From: Physcousia sp015060555
GTDB lineage: Bacteria; Bacteroidota; Bacteroidia; Bacteroidales; Bacteroidaceae
Reading direction: 5' to 3'
Assembly (NCBI GenBank): GCA_015060555.1
Contig: SUYG01000049.1
Span: forward strand, 62,001 to 126,000
DNA: 64,000 bases
Position 1 is the stretch's first letter. Each line of letters starts with the position of its first letter. Position numbers and translations under genes: made by a program. Below are positions 49,825 to 58,108 of this stretch, in pieces. Under the pieces are notes generated by a model. The model was given only the letters and a program-made list of their open reading frames with translations. It did no database searches and was not told the origin of the DNA.

Positions 49825-51597
49825 TTACTCCTTAACAGTGGGTTGGTCGCCATAGACGAGTTCAAAGTCATCGAGGAACAGCTCACTATTGTCGGAGCCG
49901 TAGAAGTAGTCGCCATACTTACACGTAGCGCCCATCACCAGGATGTAGGCAGGCTTCGCAGTCAGCGAATGGTACTCGAGCGGGATGGTGAACTCCACCC
50001 ATTGGTTGTTGTCGTTGGTGGTGAGGTCCAGCACGCCGTAGGCGATGATGCGCGGGTCGGTGTCCCAGTTGGGGAAGGTGCTCATGTCCTTATTGTTGAC
50101 GGCGAGCTGCTCGGTCATCAGGGCGATGCGGATGATACCTACGTCCTGAGAGCCGCTGGCGGGAGCGCCGACACCTGAGGGCTGGTCGCCACGGTTGATG
50201 GTGCCGGGGTTGTAGCATCGGAAGCCGTGGAGCGCGGTGGGTCGTGCCGTGAAGGGTACGCCCCAGTTGAGGCTGGCCGATGTGCCGCTGACCTTGCCGA
50301 ACTGGCCGGTGTAGATACTGCCGGCAGCCAGCTTGATGACGGCGTAGGCCGCGTGCAGACGAGCCGACTTGCTGCCACCGTGTACGAAGCTGGTCTCAGG
50401 ATAGGAGACCACATAGTTGAAGCTTGCGGAACCGGGGTTAGAGGTGTCCCAGTACTTGGTGTTGGCATCGATGTTCGGGCTGGAGTAGTTGCCTACGCTG
50501 TACCAGTCTTCGAAGCCGCCGTTGTAGAGGGCTGTCTGTGCCTCGGTGGTGAAGGCGGTCTCCTGGCTGAGGGTCTCGTCGTCGCCGCCAAGGTTGTAAG
50601 CCAGGCGATAGACATAGGCTGTAGAGGGGGTGAGGCCCTTGAGCTGATAGCTGATGTCGTCGCCGGTGAGCGTGAGGGCTGAGGCGGCAACGGTTGTCCA
50701 GTCGTTGGCATCGGCAGCCTTGTACTGCATCGCCAGCTGGGTGGCATCGAAGTCGCTCTTCTTGCTCGTGATCTTGCCGTTGATGAAGGCGAAGGTGCTC
50801 CATGCGTTAGGCGTATAGGCTGCGAGGCTGGTGCCGCCCTTGCGCGGTACTTCGAAGTTGTATGTGTAGGTGTTCGTGTTGGGATCTACCTTCACGGTCA
50901 CACCACCCTGCTGTCCGTGAGGCGCCACGGTGTAGTTCAGGATGAAATGGTCGCGGGCGTTGACCTCGGTGAATTCCTTCGTCATGCTGTAGCCCTGTCC
51001 GCTCTTGTTGGTGACAGAGAGCGTAGCCGTCAGCTGCCCTACGGGGAAGAAAGCGGAGCCTTTGTCCTGACCCATCGTGAACACGCGAGGGTTAACATCG
51101 GTAACGGTGGATTCAATCGTGGTGGAGGCGCGGGCAAAGCTCTCCTTGAACTCGTTGGAGTAGTTCACGGTGACCTTCACGTTGGCCTGTGTGCAGACGA
51201 CCTTGGCGGTGGTGAGCGTCTTGGCTTTCACCGTCACAGAGGTCTCACCATAGTAGTAGGGGGCATTGAAGCCGGAGCCGCTACCGTCCCAGTTGGCAGA
51301 GTGTGCCACGACGGTGTACTGGCCCGGGCGCAGGAGAATCTGTGCGCCGTTGAGGTTGGTGTCGTTGGCGAAATCATCGGTGCTCGCGTAGATCTTGCCC
51401 GAGGCATCCTTCACCTCTACGTGCAGGGTCTTGGCGTTGTAGTTGGAAGGCGCTTCGGCGCGTGTCATCAGCGAGGCGTTGGTCTCTACGCCCAGCATGA
51501 GGTAACCCTCATTCTCGAGTTCTTCGGTGTCGCTGGAGCAGGAGGTCATGGCCAGTGCTACGGCGAACAACGTGCAAAGGGAAAATATCTTTTTCAT
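49825..51597 (-). CDS. DUF4493-PCMD fusion lipoprotein C
   Basis: A 590-residue lipoprotein that joins the two domain types of this operon. Signal MKKIFSLCTLFAVALAMTSC with C20. GYLMLGVETNASLMTRAEAP gives Thr-Arg-Ala at 45-47. DUF4493 runs to ~240 (TLHVEVKDASGKIYASTDDF, LLRPGQYTVVAHSANWDG, PYYYGETSVTVKAKTLTTAK). A linker module follows at ~255-350, and PCMD at ~350-590 (LYNGGFEDWYSVGNYSSP, LAAGSIYTGQFGKVSGTS, AYILVMGATCKYGDYFYGSD). The PCMD part is clearly homologous to the separate PCMD protein at 47178. 31 bp downstream of lipoprotein B. Confidence 0.82.
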   Translation of the reverse strand: MKKIFSLCTLFAVALAMTSCSSDTEELENEGYLMLGVETNASLMTRAEAPSNYNAKTLHVEVKDASGKIYASTDDFANDTNLNGAQILLRPGQYTVVAHSANWDGSGSGFNAPYYYGETSVTVKAKTLTTAKVVCTQANVKVTVNYSNEFKESFARASTTIESTVTDVNPRVFTMGQDKGSAFFPVGQLTATLSVTNKSGQGYSMTKEFTEVNARDHFILNYTVAPHGQQGGVTVKVDPNTNTYTYNFEVPRKGGTSLAAYTPNAWSTFAFINGKITSKKSDFDATQLAMQYKAADANDWTTVAASALTLTGDDISYQLKGLTPSTAYVYRLAYNLGGDDETLSQETAFTTEAQTALYNGGFEDWYSVGNYSSPNIDANTKYWDTSNPGSASFNYVVSYPETSFVHGGSKSARLHAAYAVIKLAAGSIYTGQFGKVSGTSASLNWGVPFTARPTALHGFRCYNPGTINRGDQPSGVGAPASGSQDVGIIRIALMTEQLAVNNKDMSTFPNWDTDPRIIAYGVLDLTTNDNNQWVEFTIPLEYHSLTAKPAYILVMGATCKYGDYFYGSDNSELFLDDFELVYGDQPTVKE

Positions 51598-51628
51598 ATC
51601 TTCTGATGTCTTAATGATGGTTTGCTAA

Positions 51629-52912
51629 TTATTCGCGCACGGTGACGATGACTGTGCCGCTCTTTTCATTGCCGTTCATATCCTTGGCTGTGAGATGGAA
51701 GGTGTGGGTACCGCTCATGACATCCAAGAGAGGGAAGAAGTTGCCAATTGGGAATTCATACGAGGTATCGCCCTCGGCAGGTACAGACAGCGTCTGGCCA
51801 AGGCCGGCGAAGAAACTGACGAGGTCGTTGTTGCCGACGACTTCGACACCGGTGCCCACGAAGTCAAGGCCATAGCCGGCGCCGACAGCCTCCAATGAGG
51901 CCACCATGTCTTCGCTGGATGACTCGGCCTTCACCATCAGGCTCTTGATGCCGTTAGTGGCTGCAATGTTCACATCGCCCAGGCTCTTATCCAGGGTGCT
52001 GCCTTCGCCCATGTTGAAGGTGATGGGAGCGGGCAGACTGAGGGTGATGGCGTTGTCATCGCCGGGAGTGGGATCGTCGCCACTGCCGTCGTCGGGCTTC
52101 AGGTTGCCGTTGTCCACAATCTGGATGACGGTCTGCACCTCTTCGGCTGCGGTGTCGAAGACCTGTACGGAGATGCCGATGGTGATTTCACCCGTGGTGG
52201 CTTCTGTCGGTGAGAAGTTGATAACGATGGCATCGCCGCCAGTGAACTTGCTGCTCTCACCATCGTAGCTCTCAGTAGCCTGCGACTTGGTGATGGTGTT
52301 GCTGGCCGTCACGGTGCCGTCCTTGTTCACACCGCGGAAGTTCACGGTGAGCTTGTCGGCGCCACTGCCGAGGTCCCAGTAGAGTGCTGGGGGAGTTGTG
52401 CCTTGTTCATTGGTGAAGGTGATGGCATTGCTCGTGCCGTCGTCAAAGGTGATGGTCCATGAGGTGAACAGGTCGATGAAGTCCTGGTCATAGCCTACGG
52501 TGACCTTCGTGTTGGCCATCTTACAGGTGATGGTGGATTGCGTGGTCACGTCCTTGACAATCTCGGACACCTCCGTTCCTTTATAATAAGGTGTAGTCAT
52601 GATGCGCTCCATGATGCCGGGCGTGTGAGCTTCAAGCGTATATCTTCCTACGGGCAGCTGGATGGATTCAGGCATCTGGCTGACAGCCTCGTAGCTCTCG
52701 TACTTGCTGCCGTCGGGGTTGTAGATGGTCACGGGGAAGTTTGTGACTTCATAGCTCTGATCAGCGCGTGTCTTCAGCGGTTGCATGGTCTCTACAGAGA
52801 CGCTCAAAGCACCGGCTCCATCGCCGTTTTCAGCCGGGGTAATATCCTCGTTCACGCAACTGGCCGTCAGCAGTGCGACAGCGCTTGCGATAAAGATGTT
52901 ATGTAGTTTCAT
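51629..52912 (-). CDS. DUF4493 lipoprotein B
   Basis: A 427-residue lipoprotein; signal MKLHNIFIASAVALLTASC with C19. GALSVSVETMQPLKTRADQS gives Thr-Arg-Ala at 48-50. DUF4493 continues with FPVTIYNPDGSKYESYEA, LPVGRYTLEAHTPGIMERIM, PYYKGTEVSEIVKDVTTQST. A Asp/Pro linker (PDDGSGDDPTPGDDN) at ~275-290 leads to a C-terminal beta domain (ITLSLPAPITFNMGEGSTLD, SGTHTFHLTAKDMNGNEKSG). Second gene of the operon. Function unknown. Confidence 0.8.
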   Translation of the reverse strand: MKLHNIFIASAVALLTASCVNEDITPAENGDGAGALSVSVETMQPLKTRADQSYEVTNFPVTIYNPDGSKYESYEAVSQMPESIQLPVGRYTLEAHTPGIMERIMTTPYYKGTEVSEIVKDVTTQSTITCKMANTKVTVGYDQDFIDLFTSWTITFDDGTSNAITFTNEQGTTPPALYWDLGSGADKLTVNFRGVNKDGTVTASNTITKSQATESYDGESSKFTGGDAIVINFSPTEATTGEITIGISVQVFDTAAEEVQTVIQIVDNGNLKPDDGSGDDPTPGDDNAITLSLPAPITFNMGEGSTLDKSLGDVNIAATNGIKSLMVKAESSSEDMVASLEAVGAGYGLDFVGTGVEVVGNNDLVSFFAGLGQTLSVPAEGDTSYEFPIGNFFPLLDVMSGTHTFHLTAKDMNGNEKSGTVIVTVRE

Positions 52913-52952
52913 CGTGAGTAGTATTTTTCGAGATTCTTGAATTCCTTATTAT

Positions 52953-53792
52953 TTATACCCATGTGGCAGGCACTTCGATGACATAGAGCTTATCGTTGGT
53001 GCTCTCGTCGATTTCGATGGTGATCTTGATGCCGCCCTCGGTGCTCTCGGTGTAGTTAGCCTTCACGTTGAGCAGCTTTGTCTGATTGCGCTCCAGCTTG
53101 AAACTGCCTGATGCAGTGGCTGTTGTCTTCTTCTCGCCATCCTGTATGGTGGCGTACTCATCCTTTGATGTGAGGTGGATGGTGTAGTTCACGGTCTCGC
53201 CGTCCTCGGCGAGTGCAAGGTACAGGGGAGCCGTGTCGGTCATACCCCAATGGGCTGAATTGTTGCCCAAGGCGGCAGTGCCGGTGAAATCGACATCATA
53301 GACGTCACAGTAGGTGGACAGGCTGCTGTCGAAGGTCACGCGGATTTTACCGGCCGTGGGACTGCAGTTGATGGTCGTCTCAACGGTCTTACCAGCCTGA
53401 ATGGTGAAGGTGCTTTGTCCTTTCATCATAAAGGCGTCGCGCGATGCTGCGCTCTCGGTGCCGTAGGTGGCGGTGATGTTGTAGGAACCGAGTTCCATCT
53501 CCATCGGTAAGCGCGTTTTCAATGTGGCATACGTGCCAGAGAACTTGACATCGTTCTTGCTGTCAGTAATCGTCACATTGTAGTTGTCGGTGTTCTTGTA
53601 GGCGTTTTCATCCACCGCACGCGTAGCAGCGGTGAAATCGATACCTGGGGCTACCTTGAGCATTAAATTGCCCTTCTGTCCCGCTTCTTGCTGTGTGGTC
53701 TGCTGAGCATCGTAGTCGATGTCCGAGACACAAGCTGTTAGCCATCCTGTCACACCCAGCGACAGGAACATGAGAAAGATGTTTTTCTTCAT
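52953..53792 (-). CDS. DUF4493 lipoprotein A (first gene of operon)
   Basis: A 279-residue lipoprotein. The start at 53792 (MKKNIFLMFLSLGVTGWLTA) precedes the lipid Cys C21; a longer frame to 53912 reads through the promoter region and is rejected. GNLMLKVAPGIDFTAATRAV gives Thr-Arg-Ala at 57-59. One DUF4493 unit (YNVTITDSKNDVKFSGTYAT, MELGSYNITATYGTESAAS, FMMKGQSTFTIQAGKTVETT) makes up the whole mature protein, close in size to a FimA-type major pilin. The ~60-bp leader lies after a TACCTTTG box. Probably the most abundant product of the operon, by position. Confidence 0.8.
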   Translation of the reverse strand: MKKNIFLMFLSLGVTGWLTACVSDIDYDAQQTTQQEAGQKGNLMLKVAPGIDFTAATRAVDENAYKNTDNYNVTITDSKNDVKFSGTYATLKTRLPMEMELGSYNITATYGTESAASRDAFMMKGQSTFTIQAGKTVETTINCSPTAGKIRVTFDSSLSTYCDVYDVDFTGTAALGNNSAHWGMTDTAPLYLALAEDGETVNYTIHLTSKDEYATIQDGEKKTTATASGSFKLERNQTKLLNVKANYTESTEGGIKITIEIDESTNDKLYVIEVPATWV

Positions 53793-53859
53793 TGTAATTA
53801 GTAATTTATAATGTAGAATGTTGTCCTGAAGAAGAGAACGTGTGCTCATTTTTGCGCCG

Positions 53860-53867
53860 CAAAGGTA
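53860..53867 (-). promoter_or_regulatory. Promoter -7 box of the DUF4493 operon
   Basis: TACCTTTG on the minus strand, 67 bp before the start at 53792. The nearest TTTG upstream is at 24 bp spacing, longer than usual. Confidence 0.6.
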
Positions 53868-53985
53868 GGGTGTCAATTCGGTACGGAGGTGCAAAAATGG
53901 TGGAAATTGCATGGGAAAATTCGGTATTTTGCAGCTTTAACCAAAATTTCCTTCGCGCGCGTATATATTATTAAGGTGAAATATG

Positions 53986-53993
53986 TACCTTTG
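53986..53993 (+). promoter_or_regulatory. Promoter -7 box of the type B T9SS gene and uvrA
   Basis: TACCTTTG, 22 bp before the ATG at 54016, divergent from the DUF4493 operon. Confidence 0.7.
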
Positions 53994-54015
53994 CAGGCAA
54001 ATATAACGAAATCAC

Positions 54016-54759
54016 ATGATACAAGATAGAATTATTTTTGCCAGAAGGCTATTGCTGGCGATGATAGCTTTGCTGGCATTCACATTTGTGCAGGGTCAGA
54101 CATGTACGCCTACGGCGACGTTCTCCTACACGGATGCCGAGGGCAATCCCGTTGAGGAAAAGAACACCAGTTTCTCCGGTTCGGCGCCGGTGACAGGGCG
54201 TTTTGCAGCCGTACCCACAGACCTGGGCGACTACGTGGGCAGCTACACATGGCATGTGTATGCGTCGGACAAGAACTGGAACGACTATATCATCACGCGC
54301 TCTGATGAGGAGTTTGAGTACACCTTCGTGCAGAGCGGATCGTATATCGTAGAACTTCGTGCCACCTTCACAGACCCCAACGGTCTGACCGTGGATTACC
54401 CCGAAGAGGGCACACCACCGGTTACTTTCACCGTCACCGTCTCTGAGTCGAAGCTGGAGATGCCCAATGCCTTTTCGCCCAACGGCGACGGCAAGAATGA
54501 TATCTATCGCGCCAAGCAGAGTTCACTGCAGAGTATCGTGGAGTTCAAGGCCACCATCTTCAACCGCTGGGGACAGAAGCTCTACCAGTGGACAGACCCG
54601 CGTGGCGGATGGGATGGCAAGTACAACGGCAAGACGGTGAAGGACGGCGTCTATTTTGTGAATGTCGTGGCCAAGGGTGCCGACGGCGTTGAGTACAAAA
54701 TCCGTAAGGATGTGAATGTCCTTACGCGTTATTCAGAGGAAGAGGGAGGAGATGAGTAA
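54016..54759 (+). CDS. T9SS type B cargo (gliding-motility-associated C-terminal domain)
   Basis: A 247-residue secreted protein. Signal to ~28 (LLAMIALLAFTFVQGQ). Residues ~30-150 form a PKD-like beta domain (YVGSYTWHVYASDKNWNDYI, FVQSGSYIVELRATF). Residues ~152-240 are the type B sorting domain: LEMPNAFSPNGDGKNDIYR, FKATIFNRWGQKLYQWTDP, GGWDGKYNGKTVKDGVYFVN. This is the gliding-motility CTD, which in T9SS substrates directs export and may remain attached to a shuttle protein. Its end overlaps uvrA by 8 bp, so the two are translationally coupled, an odd partnership for a surface protein. Confidence 0.85.
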   Translation: MIQDRIIFARRLLLAMIALLAFTFVQGQTCTPTATFSYTDAEGNPVEEKNTSFSGSAPVTGRFAAVPTDLGDYVGSYTWHVYASDKNWNDYIITRSDEEFEYTFVQSGSYIVELRATFTDPNGLTVDYPEEGTPPVTFTVTVSESKLEMPNAFSPNGDGKNDIYRAKQSSLQSIVEFKATIFNRWGQKLYQWTDPRGGWDGKYNGKTVKDGVYFVNVVAKGADGVEYKIRKDVNVLTRYSEEEGGDE

Positions 54760-57712
54760 GCAGGGGCTGATTCAGATCCTTGGCGCTCGCGTCCACAACT
54801 TGAAGAATGTGGATGTCGATATTCCGCGCAACAGCCTGGCGGTCATCACCGGACTGTCGGGTTCGGGAAAGAGTTCGTTGGCTTTCGACACCATCTTTGC
54901 CGAGGGTCAGCGCCGCTATATCGAGACCTTCTCGGCCTATGCCCGCAACTTCCTTGGTGGCCTGGAGCGTCCGGATGTAGATAAGATCACGGGACTCTCG
55001 CCCGTCATCAGTATCGAGCAGAAAACCACGAACAAGAATCCGCGAAGCACCGTGGGAACTACTACGGAGATCTTCGACTTCCTCCGCTTGCTCTACGCTC
55101 GTGCCGGCGATGCCTTCTCGTGGGAGACGGGCGAGGCAATGGTGAAATACACCGAGGAACAGATTGTGGACCTCATCACACAGTCCTATGCAGGGCACAA
55201 GATCCAGCTCCTGGCTCCCCTCGTGAAGAACCGCAAGGGCCACTATCGTGAACTCTTTGACAGCGTACGCCGCAAGGGCTTTGTATGGGTGCGCGTGGAT
55301 GGAGAGATGATGGAGGTGCAGCCTGGCATGAAGGTGGACCGCTACAGCAACCATAGCATCGAGGTGGTGGTGGACCGCATGAAAATTGAACAATTGGACA
55401 ATTTACAAAAGGACACTGCGACGCAAGGCATGGAACAATTGTCAAATGGTCAATCGTTAAATTGTCAAATAACGAGCCGTCTCGCGAAGAGTGTGGAGTT
55501 GTGCATGAAGATGGGCGAGGGCCTGATGATGGTTTTGGACATGGACACGAACGAGGTAAAGCACTACAGCCGTCGTCTGATGTGCCCCACTACGGGCATG
55601 AGCTATGCCGACCCTGCGCCTCATAACTTCTCGTTTAACTCGCCGCAGGGCTGGTGTCCGCGCTGCAAGGGCCTCGGTTATGTCAACCTCATCGATGTCA
55701 ACAAGGTCATCCCCGACCGCACGCTCTCTGTCAAGGACGGTGGCATAGCACCGCTCGGCAGGGCCAAGAACCAGATGATATTTTGGCAGATGGAGGCCTT
55801 GCTGCAACGCTATGATGTGACGATGGACACGCCGCTGTCCGAGGTCCCCGATGAAGCCATTGATGAAATCCTTAACGGCTGTCCGGAGCGTCTGCGCATA
55901 CCGGCAGCTACCGCACACACCAGCAACGACTATTACATTGAATACGACGGCCTGGTGAAGTATATTTCCATGATGCAGGACAGCGAGGCCAGCGCCACCG
56001 CACAGAAATGGGCCGAGCAGTTCTCCAAGACCGACACCTGTCCGGACTGCCATGGCGCCCGCCTCAACCGTGAAGCCCTGAACTTCCGCATTGCCGGCAA
56101 GAACATTGCCGAACTGGCGGATATGGATATCAAAGACCTGCGACAGTGGATTATCGCGCTGCATGAGGAATGTCTGACTGGTGAGGGGCCTCTCCTCACT
56201 CCCCGCCAGCGTAAGATCGCGCCCGAGATCCTGAAGGAGATACGGACACGCTTGCAATTCCTCTTTGATGTGGGCCTGGACTATCTCAGCCTCTCCCGTA
56301 GCAGTATGAGCCTCTCGGGTGGCGAGAGCCAGCGCATTCGTCTGGCAACGCAGATTGGCTCCAAACTTGTCAATGTCCTGTACATCCTGGATGAGCCCAG
56401 CATCGGACTACACCAGCGCGACAACCGCCGCCTGATTCACTCGCTGAAGGAGCTGCGCGATACGGGCAACACCGTCATCGTGGTGGAGCACGACGAGGAG
56501 ATGATGCGCGAGGCGGATTATATTATTGACATGGGTCCCTTCGCCGGCCGAAAGGGTGGGGAGGTGATGTTCCAGGGAACATACGAGGAACTTGTTTCCC
56601 CCCGCCCTAACAGTGAAGGGGACGGGGGAGGGACTTCCTCCTTGACCCGCGATTATTTAACAGGTGCTTGTGCTATCGAGGTTCCTGCCACCCGCCGCTC
56701 AGGCAACGGAAACAGCCTGCTGCTGAAGGGCGCTCGCGGCAACAACCTCAAGGATGTCGATGTCCGTTTCCCATTAGGAACCCTCATCTGTGTCACGGGA
56801 GTCTCCGGCTCGGGTAAGAGTTCGCTCATCAACGACACGCTTCAGCCTATCCTCTCACAACATTTCTATCACTCACTGCGCGACCCGTTGCCCTACGACA
56901 GCATCGAGGGGCTGGAACATATCGATAAAGTCGTGAGTGTGGATCAGAGTCCTATCGGACGCACGCCCCGCTCGAATCCTGCCACCTACACCGGTGTCTT
57001 CTCCGACATCCGTGACCTCTTTGTGTCGTTGCCCGAAGCCCGCATCCGCGGCTACAAGCCCGGCCGCTTCTCGTTCAATGTGAAAGGCGGCCGTTGTGAG
57101 ACCTGTGGCGGCAATGGCTACAAGACCATCGAGATGAATTTCCTGCCCGATGTGATGGTGCCCTGCGAGGAGTGCCACGGCAAGCGCTACAACCGCGAGA
57201 CGCTGGAGGTGCGCTTCAAGGGTAAGAGCATCGCCGATGTGCTGGACATGACCATCAACCGCGCTGTCGAGTTCTTCGAGAACCAGCCCGCCATCCTTCA
57301 GAAGATCAAGACGTTGCAGGATGTGGGCCTCGGATACATCAAGCTCGGGCAGTCCTCCACGACCCTTTCTGGTGGCGAGAGCCAGCGTGTGAAGCTGGCT
57401 ACAGAGCTGTCGAAGCGCGACACCGGTCGCACGCTTTACATCCTCGACGAACCCACCACCGGCCTGCACTTCGAGGACATCCGTGTCCTTCTGGGCGTCC
57501 TCCAGCGTCTAGTAGATAAGGGCAACACCGTCCTTGTCATCGAGCACAACCTCGATGTCATCAAGTCCGCCGACTATCTCATCGATATGGGGCCTGAGGG
57601 TGGACGCGGCGGCGGTCGCCTCCTTGCCTGCGGCACTCCCGAGGAAGTCGCCCAATGCCCCGACGGCTACACCTCCACCTTCCTCCGCGAAATCCTATCG
57701 CCCCTCAAATAA
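54752..57712 (+). CDS. uvrA: Excinuclease ABC subunit A, with two repeat-derived insertions
   Basis: A 986-residue DNA-damage sensor of nucleotide excision repair, some 40 residues longer than usual. The start at 54752 (MSKQGLIQILGARVHNLKNV) fits the family. Walker A motifs are TGLSGSGKSSLAF and TGVSGSGKSSLIN; signature motifs are LSLSRSSMSLSGGESQR and TTLSGGESQRVKLA. Zinc finger 2 is intact (CETCGGNGYKT...CEECHG), but zinc finger 1 reads CPTTG...CPRC, with Thr for the second Cys. Residues ~211-240 (KIEQLDNLQKDTATQGMEQL onward) and ~615-628 (PRPNSEGDGGGTS) are extra and coincide with dispersed repeats. Both lie in loops between conserved blocks. uvrB lies 4.3 kb downstream. Confidence 0.93.
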   Translation: MSKQGLIQILGARVHNLKNVDVDIPRNSLAVITGLSGSGKSSLAFDTIFAEGQRRYIETFSAYARNFLGGLERPDVDKITGLSPVISIEQKTTNKNPRSTVGTTTEIFDFLRLLYARAGDAFSWETGEAMVKYTEEQIVDLITQSYAGHKIQLLAPLVKNRKGHYRELFDSVRRKGFVWVRVDGEMMEVQPGMKVDRYSNHSIEVVVDRMKIEQLDNLQKDTATQGMEQLSNGQSLNCQITSRLAKSVELCMKMGEGLMMVLDMDTNEVKHYSRRLMCPTTGMSYADPAPHNFSFNSPQGWCPRCKGLGYVNLIDVNKVIPDRTLSVKDGGIAPLGRAKNQMIFWQMEALLQRYDVTMDTPLSEVPDEAIDEILNGCPERLRIPAATAHTSNDYYIEYDGLVKYISMMQDSEASATAQKWAEQFSKTDTCPDCHGARLNREALNFRIAGKNIAELADMDIKDLRQWIIALHEECLTGEGPLLTPRQRKIAPEILKEIRTRLQFLFDVGLDYLSLSRSSMSLSGGESQRIRLATQIGSKLVNVLYILDEPSIGLHQRDNRRLIHSLKELRDTGNTVIVVEHDEEMMREADYIIDMGPFAGRKGGEVMFQGTYEELVSPRPNSEGDGGGTSSLTRDYLTGACAIEVPATRRSGNGNSLLLKGARGNNLKDVDVRFPLGTLICVTGVSGSGKSSLINDTLQPILSQHFYHSLRDPLPYDSIEGLEHIDKVVSVDQSPIGRTPRSNPATYTGVFSDIRDLFVSLPEARIRGYKPGRFSFNVKGGRCETCGGNGYKTIEMNFLPDVMVPCEECHGKRYNRETLEVRFKGKSIADVLDMTINRAVEFFENQPAILQKIKTLQDVGLGYIKLGQSSTTLSGGESQRVKLATELSKRDTGRTLYILDEPTTGLHFEDIRVLLGVLQRLVDKGNTVLVIEHNLDVIKSADYLIDMGPEGGRGGGRLLACGTPEEVAQCPDGYTSTFLREILSPLK
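55382..55471 (+). repeat. A/T-rich repeat in frame inside uvrA (insertion 1)
   Basis: ATTGAACAATTGGACAATTT... with GTTAAATTGTCAAAT at the right end as an imperfect inverted arm. The words match intergenic AT repeats at 21733 and 60909 (TTTAACAATTTACGATTTAC). Composition is markedly A/T-rich against the surrounding gene. Confidence 0.6.
56597..56630 (+). repeat. C/G-rich palindromic repeat, copy E, inside uvrA (insertion 2)
   Basis: TCCCCCCGCCCT and AGGGGACGGGGGA arms around AACAGTGA, in frame. Confidence 0.7.
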
Positions 57713-57737
57713 ATCCCGAGACTTCCTCAATCTTTAT

Positions 57738-57923
57738 GCCGCTGATGCCGCATTGATTGACACAGGAGCAACACGTACTTCTGTGAGTGTGGATATTATC
57801 CATCAACTTGATGTCTCTCCGATTCGTCAGGAGAAAACAGAAATTGGGAACACCCTGCACGATGTTAATGTTTACAATGTGAAGATAATGTTATCATCAG
57901 AGTTTACGGGCCGAAGGACGTGA
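57738..57923 (+). pseudogene. Retropepsin-like aspartic protease remnant
   Basis: Reading from 57738 gives AADAALIDTGATRTSVSVDI then IHQLDVSPIRQEKTEIGN and a stop at 57923. LIDTGAT-x-x-x-(V/I)S is the catalytic motif of retropepsin-like aspartic proteases. No start codon precedes the motif within a plausible distance (the open frame only continues back as a shadow of uvrA), and the C-terminal half of the ~120-residue domain is lost. A 62-codon decayed fragment. Confidence 0.55.
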
Positions 57924-57975
57924 CCTTATTGTGTTTTCTCACCTGTGAGAAAACAATTTGCCACTGGTGGCAAAA

Positions 57976-58108
57976 GCTGTAAGAGCAAGGTCTTATGGCT
58001 ATAGGAGCAAGGTCTTATGGGGAGAGGAGCAAGGTCTTATGGCTATAGGAGCAAGGTCTTATGGGGAGAGGAGTTAGTTCTCTCTGGCTGTAAGAGTTCG
58101 GTCTTATT
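57976..58108 (+). repeat. 22-bp tandem repeat, locus 3 (six units)
   Basis: Six 22-bp units (one of 23) sharing GAGCAAGGTCTTATG, with alternating leading halves GCTATAG and GGGAGAG. The last unit runs 5 bp into the 3' end of the convergent barrel gene. It resembles the array at 28013. Confidence 0.75.

Noticed and set aside
57534..57737. Extension of the retropepsin frame back into uvrA
   Set aside because: This part is only an out-of-frame reading of the UvrA C-terminus.
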